From Pseudomonas sp. SJZ074 (GTDB lineage Bacteria; Pseudomonadota; Gammaproteobacteria; Pseudomonadales; Pseudomonadaceae), in assembly GCF_007828215.1 (NCBI RefSeq), contig NZ_VIUE01000011.1:1-64000 (forward strand): a stretch of DNA of 64,000 nucleotides. The letters run 5' to 3'. The translations under genes and the position numbers were made by a program. The notes under the pieces are model-generated. The model saw nothing but the letters and a program-made list of their open reading frames with translations, had not been told where the DNA came from and ran no database searches. Shown here in pieces: positions 36,194 to 43,873 of this stretch. How positions within the stretch are numbered: the stretch's first letter is position 1; the number at the start of each line of letters is the position of its first letter.

Positions 36194-37867
36194 ATGACCC
36201 AGGAAATCGGCGGCTTCGCCGCTCTTGAACTTCATCCCAATATTGTCGCTGCAGTAGTCGCTACCGGCTATGAAGAGCCTTCGGCCATTCAGCAGCAGTC
36301 GATCCCGATCATTCTCGCCGGTCACGACATGATTGGTCAGGCGCAAACCGGTACGGGTAAGACCGCCGCGTTCGCCTTGCCTATCCTGCACCGCATTGAT
36401 CCGTCCAAGCGCGAGCCGCAAGCTCTGATCCTGGCCCCAACCCGTGAGTTGGCGCTGCAAGTTGCAACTGCTTTCGAAACCTACGCCAAGCAAATGCCGG
36501 GCGTAACGGTTGTGGCTGTCTACGGTGGCGCGCCGATGGGCCCACAATTGAAAGCCATCCGTAATGGCGCACAAATCGTTGTCGCCACCCCTGGCCGTCT
36601 GTGCGACCACCTGCGTCGCGACGAGAAAGTCCTGGCCACCGTGAACCACCTGGTTCTCGACGAAGCCGATGAAATGCTCAAGCTGGGCTTCATGGATGAC
36701 CTGGAAGTGATCTTCAAGGCCATGCCGGAAACCCGTCAGACCGTACTGTTCTCGGCTACCTTGCCGCAGTCGATCCGTGCGATCGCCGAGCGTCACCTGA
36801 AGGATCCGAAACACGTCAAGATCCAGAGCAAGACCCAGACCGTCACCGCGATCGAACAGGCCCACCTGTTGGTTCACGCCGACCAGAAGACCTCCGCTGT
36901 CCTCAGCTTGCTGGAAGTGGAAGACTTCGATGCCCTGATCATGTTCGTGCGCACCAAGCAAGCGACCCTGGACCTGGCCAGCGCCCTGGAAGCCAAAGGC
37001 TACAAGGCCGCTGCGCTGAACGGTGACATTGCCCAGAACCAGCGCGAGCGCGTGATCGACTCCCTCAAGGATGGCCGCCTGGACATCGTTGTGGCGACCG
37101 ACGTGGCTGCCCGTGGCCTGGACGTTCCACGCATCACCCACGTGTTCAACGTGGACATGCCGTACGATCCTGAATCCTACGTTCACCGTATCGGTCGTAC
37201 CGGTCGTGCCGGTCGCGAAGGTCGCGCACTGTTGCTGGTGACTCCGCGCGAGCGCCGCATGCTGCAGGTGATCGAGCGTGTTACCGGGCAGAAGGTGGCG
37301 GAGGTTCGCCTGCCGGACGCTCAGGCCGTTCTCGATGCCCGCATCAAGAAGCTGACCAACAGCCTGTCGCCGCTGGTGGCTGACGCCGAATCGACCCACG
37401 GTGATCTGCTCGATCGCCTGACTGCCGACATCGGTTGCAGTCCACGTGCCCTGGCCGCCGCCCTGCTGCGCAAAGCCACCAATGGTCAGGCGTTGAACCT
37501 GGCTGCCATCGAGAAGGAACGTCCCCTGGTGCCGAACAGCGCGCCACGTGGCGATCGTCCCGAGCGTAGCGGTGACCGTCCGGACCGTGGCGACCGTGAG
37601 CGTCGTGCACCGATCCCGCTGGCCGAAGGCCGTGCCCGTTGCCGCACCGCGCTGGGCGCCCGTGACGGCATCGCCGCCAAGAACCTGCTGGGCGCGATCC
37701 TCAATGAGGGTGGCCTGGCCCGTGAAGCCATCGGTCGCATCCAGGTGCGTGACAGTTTCAGCCTGGTGGAACTGCCGGAAGATGGTCTGGAGAAATTGCT
37801 GGCCAAGCTCAAGGATACTCGCGTAGCCGGCAAGCAACTCAAGCTGCGTCGTTATCGCGAAGACTGA
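36194..37867 (+). CDS. deaD: DEAD-box RNA helicase DeaD/CsdA
   Basis: This 557-residue RNA helicase remodels ribosome precursors and mRNA, notably at low temperature. Motifs in order: Q motif (EEPSAIQQQSIP), I AQTGTGKTAAF, Ia PTRELALQV, Ib TPGRL, II DEADEML, III SATLP, IV IMFVRTKQ, V TDVAARGLDVPR, VI HRIGRTGRAGR. A C-terminal RNA-binding extension with an Arg/Asp repeat (about residues 455-485) and a DbpA-like RNA-recognition domain follows. The ATG at 36194 is the first compatible with the Q-motif spacing. A terminator follows. Confidence 0.95.
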   Translation: MTQEIGGFAALELHPNIVAAVVATGYEEPSAIQQQSIPIILAGHDMIGQAQTGTGKTAAFALPILHRIDPSKREPQALILAPTRELALQVATAFETYAKQMPGVTVVAVYGGAPMGPQLKAIRNGAQIVVATPGRLCDHLRRDEKVLATVNHLVLDEADEMLKLGFMDDLEVIFKAMPETRQTVLFSATLPQSIRAIAERHLKDPKHVKIQSKTQTVTAIEQAHLLVHADQKTSAVLSLLEVEDFDALIMFVRTKQATLDLASALEAKGYKAAALNGDIAQNQRERVIDSLKDGRLDIVVATDVAARGLDVPRITHVFNVDMPYDPESYVHRIGRTGRAGREGRALLLVTPRERRMLQVIERVTGQKVAEVRLPDAQAVLDARIKKLTNSLSPLVADAESTHGDLLDRLTADIGCSPRALAAALLRKATNGQALNLAAIEKERPLVPNSAPRGDRPERSGDRPDRGDRERRAPIPLAEGRARCRTALGARDGIAAKNLLGAILNEGGLAREAIGRIQVRDSFSLVELPEDGLEKLLAKLKDTRVAGKQLKLRRYRED

Positions 37868-37895
37868 TCAACCCTTGGGTTGATTGATCGAGCAT

Positions 37896-37927
37896 GAAAA
37901 ATCCCCGACTGGTTCGGGGATTTTTTA
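37896..37927. terminator. Terminator of deaD
   Basis: AAAATCCCCGA pairs with TCGGGGATTTT around a short loop, followed by Ts; symmetrical enough to act both ways. A lone half-REP (CGCGAGCCTGCTCGCG) follows near 37972. Confidence 0.9.
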
Positions 37928-38002
37928 TGCCTGTCGTTTGGTGTTCGGTCGGTTGATGGTGTTGCCCCTTTCGCGAGCCTGCTCGCGAAGGGCGCGACTC
38001 GG

Positions 38003-38770
38003 TCAATCGAACCGGTAGATGTCCATCCCCAGCGTTCCCATCGTGAACCCCTCATGGGCCACGCTGAACCTGGCGCCGGCACCGCGGGCAAAATACAGCG
38101 GCAGCAGGTGCTCGTCGCTGGGGTGGCTGCGCACGGCATTGGGTGCCTGGCGACGGTAATCATGCAGCGCGACCTCATCGTCGGCCGCCAGTTTTTCCAC
38201 GATCCAGTCGCGAAAATCCTTCGCCCAAGGCTCGACGCTCTCGGGGCCGGCGTTCCAGTCGAGGTCGCGCAGGTTATGGGTGATGCTGCCGGAACCAATC
38301 AACAGGATGCCCTGCTGGCGCAGGCTTGCGAGCGCCTGGCCGACCCGTGTCTGCAAAGCGGGCCCCTGGTCGCTGGGCAGGGAGAGCTGAACCACCGGGA
38401 TGTCGGCCTGGGGATACATCAAGGACAATGGTACCCAGACGCCGTGGTCGGATGGCCGCTGGACGTCGAGCCGTGCCGGCAGGTGCGCGGCGTTGAGCAG
38501 TTCGGCCACCCGGGCGGCCAGTTCCGGCTGTCCCGGTGCGGAATACTGCACTTGGTACAGGGCTGGCGGGAAGCCGCCGAAGTCATGCCAGGTACGCGGT
38601 TGCGGATTGGCGCTGACCAACAGCTCGCTGCTTTCCCAATGGGCGGACACAATGAGGATGGCCGTAGGCCTGGGCAATTGCGCGGCCAGGCGAGCCAGCG
38701 CCGGGCCGCTGTCGCCGGGCTCGAGGGCGAGCATCGGTGAGCCGTGGGAGATAAACAGGCTGGGCAGCAT
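38003..38770 (-). CDS. LigB/DODA-type extradiol dioxygenase (YgiD-like)
   Basis: This 255-residue enzyme is of the class III extradiol ring-opening family. SHGSPMLALEPG near the N terminus, VSAHWES (metal-binding His) and GSGSITHNLRDLDW follow the YgiD/4,5-DOPA dioxygenase pattern. The physiological substrate in Pseudomonas is unknown. It is divergent from tpm across 103 bases. Confidence 0.9.
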   Translation of the reverse strand: MLPSLFISHGSPMLALEPGDSGPALARLAAQLPRPTAILIVSAHWESSELLVSANPQPRTWHDFGGFPPALYQVQYSAPGQPELAARVAELLNAAHLPARLDVQRPSDHGVWVPLSLMYPQADIPVVQLSLPSDQGPALQTRVGQALASLRQQGILLIGSGSITHNLRDLDWNAGPESVEPWAKDFRDWIVEKLAADDEVALHDYRRQAPNAVRSHPSDEHLLPLYFARGAGARFSVAHEGFTMGTLGMDIYRFD

Positions 38771-38873
38771 GAACGAGCTCCTGAGCGTTAAGATGTGGTC
38801 ATCTTCTGTCAGGTCAATGATCTAAATCTAATATAAGTTTTAACCTGTTTTGATCGAATTTTTGGAGCGAATC

Positions 38874-39527
38874 ATGGAGCCCGAGTTCTGGCATAAGCGC
38901 TGGTCAACCAATCAGATCGGTTTTCATTCATCGGAAGTCAATCCGTACCTGCAGCGATTCTGGCCGCAAATGGGCTTGGCGCAGGGCAGTCGGGTACTGG
39001 TGCCATTGTGCGGCAAAACCCTGGATCTGCTGTGGCTCGCCCAGCAGAGGCATTCGGTATTGGGGGTGGAGCTGTCGGAAAAAGCCATCACTGATTTTTT
39101 CGATGAACATCAGTTGAGGCCGAGCGTGAGTGAAGAGGGGGCTTTCAAGGTGTTTCGTGCCGGGGACATCGAAATCCGTTGCGGTGATTTCTTTGCCTTG
39201 GGTCGGGATGACCTGGACGATTGCGTGGCGCTTTATGATCGGGCAGCGTTGATTGCCTTGCCTGGGCAGATGCGTGAGCAATACACGGCGCACCTGCAAA
39301 GCATCCTGCCAAGCTGCGCCGGTTTGCTGATCACCCTTGAATACAACCAGGCTGAAATGCCCGGTCCGCCATTTTCCGTGAGTGATGATGAAGTGCAGCG
39401 GTTGCTGGGGTACAACTGGAAGCTGGAGGTCTTGCAGGAGCAGGATGTGCTGGGGGAAAGCTGGAAGTTCCTGCAGGCTGGGGTGACCAGGTTGGACGAG
39501 CGGGTTTATCGGATTTTCAATCGCTGA
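38874..39527 (+). CDS. tpm: Thiopurine S-methyltransferase
   Basis: This 217-residue SAM-dependent enzyme methylates thiopurines and, in Pseudomonas, tellurite and selenite. The start MEPEFWHKRWSTNQIGFH and the SAM-binding VLVPLCGKTLDLLWLAQ and GVELSEKAI blocks are typical, as is DRAALIALPGQMR. GGAGCGAATC precedes the ATG. The order tpm, htpX, alaA, msrB, gpx, ospR, sagS is that of P. aeruginosa as I recall it. Confidence 0.94.
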   Translation: MEPEFWHKRWSTNQIGFHSSEVNPYLQRFWPQMGLAQGSRVLVPLCGKTLDLLWLAQQRHSVLGVELSEKAITDFFDEHQLRPSVSEEGAFKVFRAGDIEIRCGDFFALGRDDLDDCVALYDRAALIALPGQMREQYTAHLQSILPSCAGLLITLEYNQAEMPGPPFSVSDDEVQRLLGYNWKLEVLQEQDVLGESWKFLQAGVTRLDERVYRIFNR

Positions 39528-39536
39528 GTAGCGGGT

Positions 39537-39645
39537 GATCGTTCCCATGCTCTGCGTGGGAATGCAGCCTGGGATGCTCTGCGTCCCTAAAGGCCGAACG
39601 CGGAGCGTCCGTTGAGGCGTTCCCACGCAGAGCGTGGGAACGATC
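39537..39645. repeat. Inverted repeat of the CGTTCCCACGCAGAGCGTGGGAACG type
   Basis: Arms at 39537-39563 and 39619-39645 are near-perfect complements. This is a repeat family distinct from the REPs elsewhere in the window. Each arm is itself palindromic (TTCCCACGC-aga-GCGTGGGAA). It lies between the converging tpm and htpX genes. Confidence 0.88.
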
Positions 39646-39682
39646 ATCGAATCGCTGCGGGCTTCTCTTCAGCTCCGGACGA

Positions 39683-40570
39683 TCAACCGCGGCGACGCAG
39701 TGCGTCGATACGCTCTTCCAGCGGTGGGTGGCTCATGAACAGACGAGCCAGGCCCTGCTTGATACCACCGTTGATCCCAAAGGCATTCAAGGTGTCGGGC
39801 ATGTGCACCGGCAAACCTTGCTCGGCACGCAGACGTTGCAGGGCGCCGATCATGGCGCTGGTGCCGGCCAGGCGTGCGCCGGCGTCGTCGGCGCGGAATT
39901 CGCGCTTGCGCGAGAACCACATGACGATGGCGCTGGCGAGGATGCCCAATACCAATTCAGCGAAGATGGTTGCCACGTAGTAGGCGATGCCCTGGCCTTC
40001 TTCGTTCTTGAAGATCACCTTGTCGACGAAGTTGCCGATGATGCGGGCAAAGAACATCACGAAGGTGTTCACCACGCCCTGGATCAAGGCCAGGGTCACC
40101 ATGTCGCCGTTGGCAACGTGGCCGATCTCGTGGGCCAGCACGGCCTTGACTTCATCCGGGGAGAACCGTTCGAGCAGGCCCTGGCTGACGGCGACCAGTG
40201 CGTCGTTCTTGTTCCAGCCCGTGGCGAAGGCATTGGCCTCATAGGCCGGGAAAATCCCGACTTCCGGCATCTTGATGCCAGCCTCACGGGACAGCTGCTC
40301 GACGGTTTGCAGCAGCCATTGCTCGTGGCGAGTGCGCGGCTGGCTGATGATCTGCGTGCTGGTACTCATCTTCGCCATCCACTTGGAGATGAACAGCGAG
40401 AACAGGGAACCGGCGAAGCCGAACACCGCACAGAAGATCAGCAGCTGATTGAGGTTGAGATCAACCCCGTTGGCCGCCATGAACCCGTTGAAGCCGAAAA
40501 GGCTCAGGGTGATGCTGGCAATCAGCACGACCGCCAGGTTAGTGGCCAAGAACAGCAGGATGCGCATCAT
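39683..40570 (-). CDS. htpX: Membrane zinc protease HtpX
   Basis: This 295-residue M48 metalloprotease works with FtsH in quality control of inner-membrane proteins. Two N-terminal transmembrane helices (residues 5-25 and 35-57), the zinc motif [10 protein letters not shown] and two further helices ([13 protein letters not shown] and [24 protein letters not shown]) are visible, with the third zinc ligand in [11 protein letters not shown]. Start is either of two adjacent ATGs at 40570 and 40567. Confidence 0.95.
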   Translation of the reverse strand: MMRILLFLATNLAVVLIASITLSLFGFNGFMAANGVDLNLNQLLIFCAVFGFAGSLFSLFISKWMAKMSTSTQIISQPRTRHEQWLLQTVEQLSREAGIKMPEVGIFPAYEANAFATGWNKNDALVAVSQGLLERFSPDEVKAVLAHEIGHVANGDMVTLALIQGVVNTFVMFFARIIGNFVDKVIFKNEEGQGIAYYVATIFAELVLGILASAIVMWFSRKREFRADDAGARLAGTSAMIGALQRLRAEQGLPVHMPDTLNAFGINGGIKQGLARLFMSHPPLEERIDALRRRG

Positions 40571-40836
40571 GGTGGTAGCAATCTCCTCATGCTAAAGATG
40601 TAGCGTTATGCGGGGTATATAAGGTGCTGCCGCAGGCTATTCAACTCAGCGACTATTTCAAACTGTGTCCTACAGGCGTCCTAAATGAATGAAAGACTTT
40701 TCTGAAAGTCACTGAGGAAAAGCCGGATGCCATTCTTGTCCCGTGAACGTTGGGCCGCATCGCCCGCCCGCTGTTGAGAATTCAGTGTAGAGGGCCTGCC
40801 GAGGCTGGCAGGGCGGATATGTTGCTGAATCAAACA

Positions 40837-40863
40837 GCGCGCGAGGCGAGGTGCCTCGCGCGC
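40837..40863. terminator. GC-rich hairpin after alaA
   Basis: GCGCGCGAGGC (40837-40847) and GCCTCGCGCGC (40853-40863) form an 11-bp perfect stem 6 bases after the alaA stop. The T-run is weak. The remaining interval to htpX (about 265 bases) shows no gene. Confidence 0.65.
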
Positions 40864-40869
40864 TACGGC

Positions 40870-42081
40870 TTATTGTCGGTAGGACTTGAGGAAGTTGCCG
40901 ATCCGGCCAATGGCCTGCTCCAGATCGTCGACCCGTGGCAGGGTCACGACGCGGAAATGGTCCGGCCACGGCCAGTTGAACGCCGTACCCTGGACGATCA
41001 GCAGTTTTTCCGACAACAACAGGTCGAGCACGAACTTTTCATCGTTGTGGATCGGACAGACCTTCGGATCGATCCTCGGGAAGGCATACAGCGCACCCAT
41101 CGGCTTGACGCAGCTGACGCCGGGAATGTCGTTGAGCAGTTCCCAGGTGCGATTGCGCTGTTCCAGCAGCCGGCCAGGCGGCAGGACCAGGTCGTTGATG
41201 CTCTGGTAGCCCCCCAGTGCCGTCTGGATCGCGTGCTGGCTCGGTACGTTGGCGCACAGGCGCATGTTGGCCAGCATGTCGATGCCTTCGATGTAGCTCT
41301 GGGCATGATGCTTGGGACCGGAGATGGCAATCCAGCCGGAGCGGAAACCCGCCACCCGGTAGGATTTGGACAAGCCGTTGAAGGTCAGGCACAGCAGGTC
41401 CGGCGCCAGGGACGCGGTGCAGATGTGCACGGCATCGTCGTAGAGGATCTTGTCGTAGATCTCGTCGGAAAACACCACGAGGTTGTGCTGACGGGCCAGT
41501 TCGAGCATGCCCAGCAGCACTTCCCTGGAGTACACCGCGCCGGTCGGGTTGTTTGGATTGATGATGACCAGCGCCTTGGTGTTCGGGGTGATCTTGGCCT
41601 TGATATCCGCCAGGTCCGGGAACCAGTTGGCCTGCTCGTCGCACAGGTAATGCACGGGGTTACCGCCGGACAGGCTCACGGCGGCGGTCCAGAGCGGGTA
41701 GTCCGGCGCCGGTACCAGTACTTCGTCGCCATTGTTGAGCAGGGCCTGCATGGACATCACGATCAGCTCGGACACCCCGTTGCCCAGGTAGATGTCTTCG
41801 ATACCGACACCTTCGACCTGCTTCTGCTGGTAGTACTGCATCACGGCCTTGCGCGCGCTGAACAGGCCCTTGGAGTCGCTGTAGCCTTGGGCGGTCGGCA
41901 GGTTGCGGATGACGTCCTGGAGGATTTCATCGGGCGCTTCGAAACCAAAGGGCGCCGGGTTGCCGATGTTCAGCTTGAGGATGCGATGGCCTTCCTCTTC
42001 CAGGCGTTTGGCGTGCTTGAGCACCGGGCCGCGAATGTCGTAGCAGACGTTGGCGAGCTTGTTCGATTTGCTGACCTGCAT
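40870..42081 (-). CDS. alaA: Glutamate-pyruvate aminotransferase AlaA
   Basis: This 403-residue PLP-dependent class I aminotransferase makes alanine from pyruvate and glutamate. The PLP lysine lies in LSKSYRVAGFRSGW, with PNNPTGAVYSREVL and VFSDEIYDKILYD supplying cofactor contacts. It starts MQVSKSNKLANVCYDIRGPV, typical of AlaA. It is divergent from msrB across 217 bases. Confidence 0.92.
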   Translation of the reverse strand: MQVSKSNKLANVCYDIRGPVLKHAKRLEEEGHRILKLNIGNPAPFGFEAPDEILQDVIRNLPTAQGYSDSKGLFSARKAVMQYYQQKQVEGVGIEDIYLGNGVSELIVMSMQALLNNGDEVLVPAPDYPLWTAAVSLSGGNPVHYLCDEQANWFPDLADIKAKITPNTKALVIINPNNPTGAVYSREVLLGMLELARQHNLVVFSDEIYDKILYDDAVHICTASLAPDLLCLTFNGLSKSYRVAGFRSGWIAISGPKHHAQSYIEGIDMLANMRLCANVPSQHAIQTALGGYQSINDLVLPPGRLLEQRNRTWELLNDIPGVSCVKPMGALYAFPRIDPKVCPIHNDEKFVLDLLLSEKLLIVQGTAFNWPWPDHFRVVTLPRVDDLEQAIGRIGNFLKSYRQ

Positions 42082-42298
42082 GGCGATGTGTTCCCGAAGA
42101 TGAACGATCCAGGCGGCGTATGGACGACCGTGCTGGTGATCTTGCGTCTGTGGCGGGCCTGACGCGGCATGGCGTCACAATCCGTTTGAATACCCATGAC
42201 GCGACTGCCAGACTGGCGCTGACGAGGCGCAATCATACGTGCCGCCCGACCCGCGGAAAAGCGTCGGATCGGGCTTTTTCAATTGCCGAGGTGGGACG

Positions 42299-42694
42299 AT
42301 GGAAAAGCTGAAGAAAACCCTTGAGGAATGGCACGCCATGCTCGACCCGGAGCAGTACAACGTCTGTCGGTTGAAAGGCACTGAACGGCCGTTTTCGGGT
42401 AAATACAACGGCACCAAGACCGACGGTGTCTATCACTGCATCTGCTGCAACGAGCCGCTGTTCGATTCGCGGACCAAATTCGATTCCGGTTGCGGCTGGC
42501 CGAGTTTTTACGCGCCCATTGGGGACAGCGCGGTAATGGAGATGCGAGATGTCAGCCACGGCATGATCCGCACCGAAGTGGTCTGCGCCAAATGTGATGC
42601 CCACCTGGGTCATGTATTTCCCGATGGCCCGCCGCCTACGGGCTTGCGTTACTGCATCAACTCGGTGTGCCTGGATCTCGTTCCCCGCGCGTAA
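42299..42694 (+). CDS. msrB: Methionine-R-sulfoxide reductase B
   Basis: This 131-residue protein repairs protein-bound methionine-R-sulfoxide. The resolving and catalytic regions read [12 protein letters not shown] and [12 protein letters not shown], with the catalytic Cys in RYCINS. Two CxxC pairs (CICC and CAKC) bind structural zinc. GAGGTGGGACG precedes the ATG at 42299. It is followed, after a repeat, by gpx and ospR on the same strand, forming an oxidative-repair group. Confidence 0.95.
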   Translation: MEKLKKTLEEWHAMLDPEQYNVCRLKGTERPFSGKYNGTKTDGVYHCICCNEPLFDSRTKFDSGCGWPSFYAPIGDSAVMEMRDVSHGMIRTEVVCAKCDAHLGHVFPDGPPPTGLRYCINSVCLDLVPRA

Positions 42695-42697
42695 ATC

Positions 42698-42826
42698 TGT
42701 GGCGAGGGGATTTATCCCCGCTGGGTTGCACGGCAGCCCCATTAGGCTCCCCTTGAAGTGCGAGGCTGATGTATCCCTCCTTTGGGGTCGCTACGCAACC
42801 CAACGGGGATAAGTCCCCTCGCCACA
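42698..42826. repeat. Long inverted repeat (TGTGGCGAGGGGATTTATCCCC type)
   Basis: Arms at 42698-42729 and 42795-42826 pair over about 32 bases with few mismatches. It is a third repeat family in the window, placed between msrB and gpx; the transcript would fold into a large hairpin. Confidence 0.88.
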
Positions 42827-42929
42827 AATCTGTATCAAATCATTCGCGGAGGTGGCTGAATAATTAAATTGCATACAATTGAATTGCTCGCTATCTTGCA
42901 CGTCAGTCCCATTCCTTTGGAGCCTTGCC

Positions 42930-43415
42930 ATGAGCGACAACCTGCTGAGCATTCCCTGCACCACCATCAAGGGTGAGCAAAAGACCCTGGCCGATTTCGC
43001 TGGCAAGGCCGTGCTGGTGGTCAACACCGCCAGTCAGTGCGGCTTCACCCCGCAGTACAAGGGGCTTGAGCAGTTGTGGCAGACCTACAGGGATCGGGGC
43101 CTGGTGGTGTTGGGCTTTCCCTGCAATCAATTCGGCAAGCAGGAGCCGGGTAATGAAGGGGCGATTTCCGAGTTCTGCGAGCTGAACTTCGGTGTGAGTT
43201 TTCCGTTGTTCAAGAAAATCGAGGTCAACGGTGCCAACGCCCATCCGCTGTTTGTCCAGCTCAAGCAGCGTGCCCCCGGTGTGCTCGGGTCCAAGGGCAT
43301 CAAGTGGAATTTCACCAAGTTCCTGGTCGGCAAGGACGGTCAAGTGGTCAAGCGTTTCGCCCCGACCACTAAACCCCAGGACCTGACCCATGAGATCGAA
43401 GCCCTGCTCAAATGA
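42930..43415 (+). CDS. gpx: Thiol/glutathione peroxidase
   Basis: This 161-residue protein of the GPx family carries a Cys instead of Sec at the active site (NTASQCGFTPQYKGLE). The partners FPCNQFGKQEPG and KWNFTKFLV supply the Gln, Trp and Asn of the catalytic tetrad. Bacterial members usually take electrons from thioredoxin. Its stop overlaps the ospR start (ATGA), so the two are translationally coupled. Confidence 0.95.
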   Translation: MSDNLLSIPCTTIKGEQKTLADFAGKAVLVVNTASQCGFTPQYKGLEQLWQTYRDRGLVVLGFPCNQFGKQEPGNEGAISEFCELNFGVSFPLFKKIEVNGANAHPLFVQLKQRAPGVLGSKGIKWNFTKFLVGKDGQVVKRFAPTTKPQDLTHEIEALLK

Positions 43416-43873
43416 ACGAGCTGCCCGTCGATTCGCTGAAGCTCGACAGCCAGTTGTGTTTCAAGCTGTACGCCGCTTCGCGGGCGGTGATCCGTGGTTA
43501 CAAGCCGATGCTCGACCAGCTTGGCCTGACTTATCCGCAATACCTGGTGATGCTGGTGTTGTGGGAATGGCAGGACACCGCGCCGAAACAACCGACGGTC
43601 AAGGCCCTGGGTGAACGGTTGCTGCTGGATTCCGGCACATTGACGCCGCTGCTCAAGCGCCTGGAGCAACTGGGCCTGGTCCAGCGCCGGCGTTCGGCCC
43701 GGGACGAGCGGGAGGTACACCTGGGCCTGTTGCCGGCGGGTCTGGCGTTGCGCGAACAGGTCGGGCCCCTCAAGGCTCGTCTGCTGTGCGACAGCGGGAT
43801 TGATCTCGACCGCCTGGGGGCGTTGCGTAATGGTCTCGATCATCTGCTTGGGCAGATCAAAGCGCTGACGTAG
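43412..43873 (+). CDS. ospR: MarR-family oxidative stress regulator OspR
   Basis: This 153-residue OhrR-like repressor has a sensing cysteine (Cys16 in DSQLCFKLYAASRAV) and the winged helix VKALGERLLLDSGTLTPLLKRLEQLGLV. OspR in P. aeruginosa controls gpx and pigment production in response to oxidation. The coupling to gpx supports the name. The 3' end overlaps the converging sagS by 17 bases. Confidence 0.92.
   Translation: MNELPVDSLKLDSQLCFKLYAASRAVIRGYKPMLDQLGLTYPQYLVMLVLWEWQDTAPKQPTVKALGERLLLDSGTLTPLLKRLEQLGLVQRRRSARDEREVHLGLLPAGLALREQVGPLKARLLCDSGIDLDRLGALRNGLDHLLGQIKALT

Noticed and set aside
35519..37837. 772-codon minus-strand frame
   Set aside because: It is antisense to the spermidine synthase-like gene and deaD; composition and lack of motifs mark it as a shadow.
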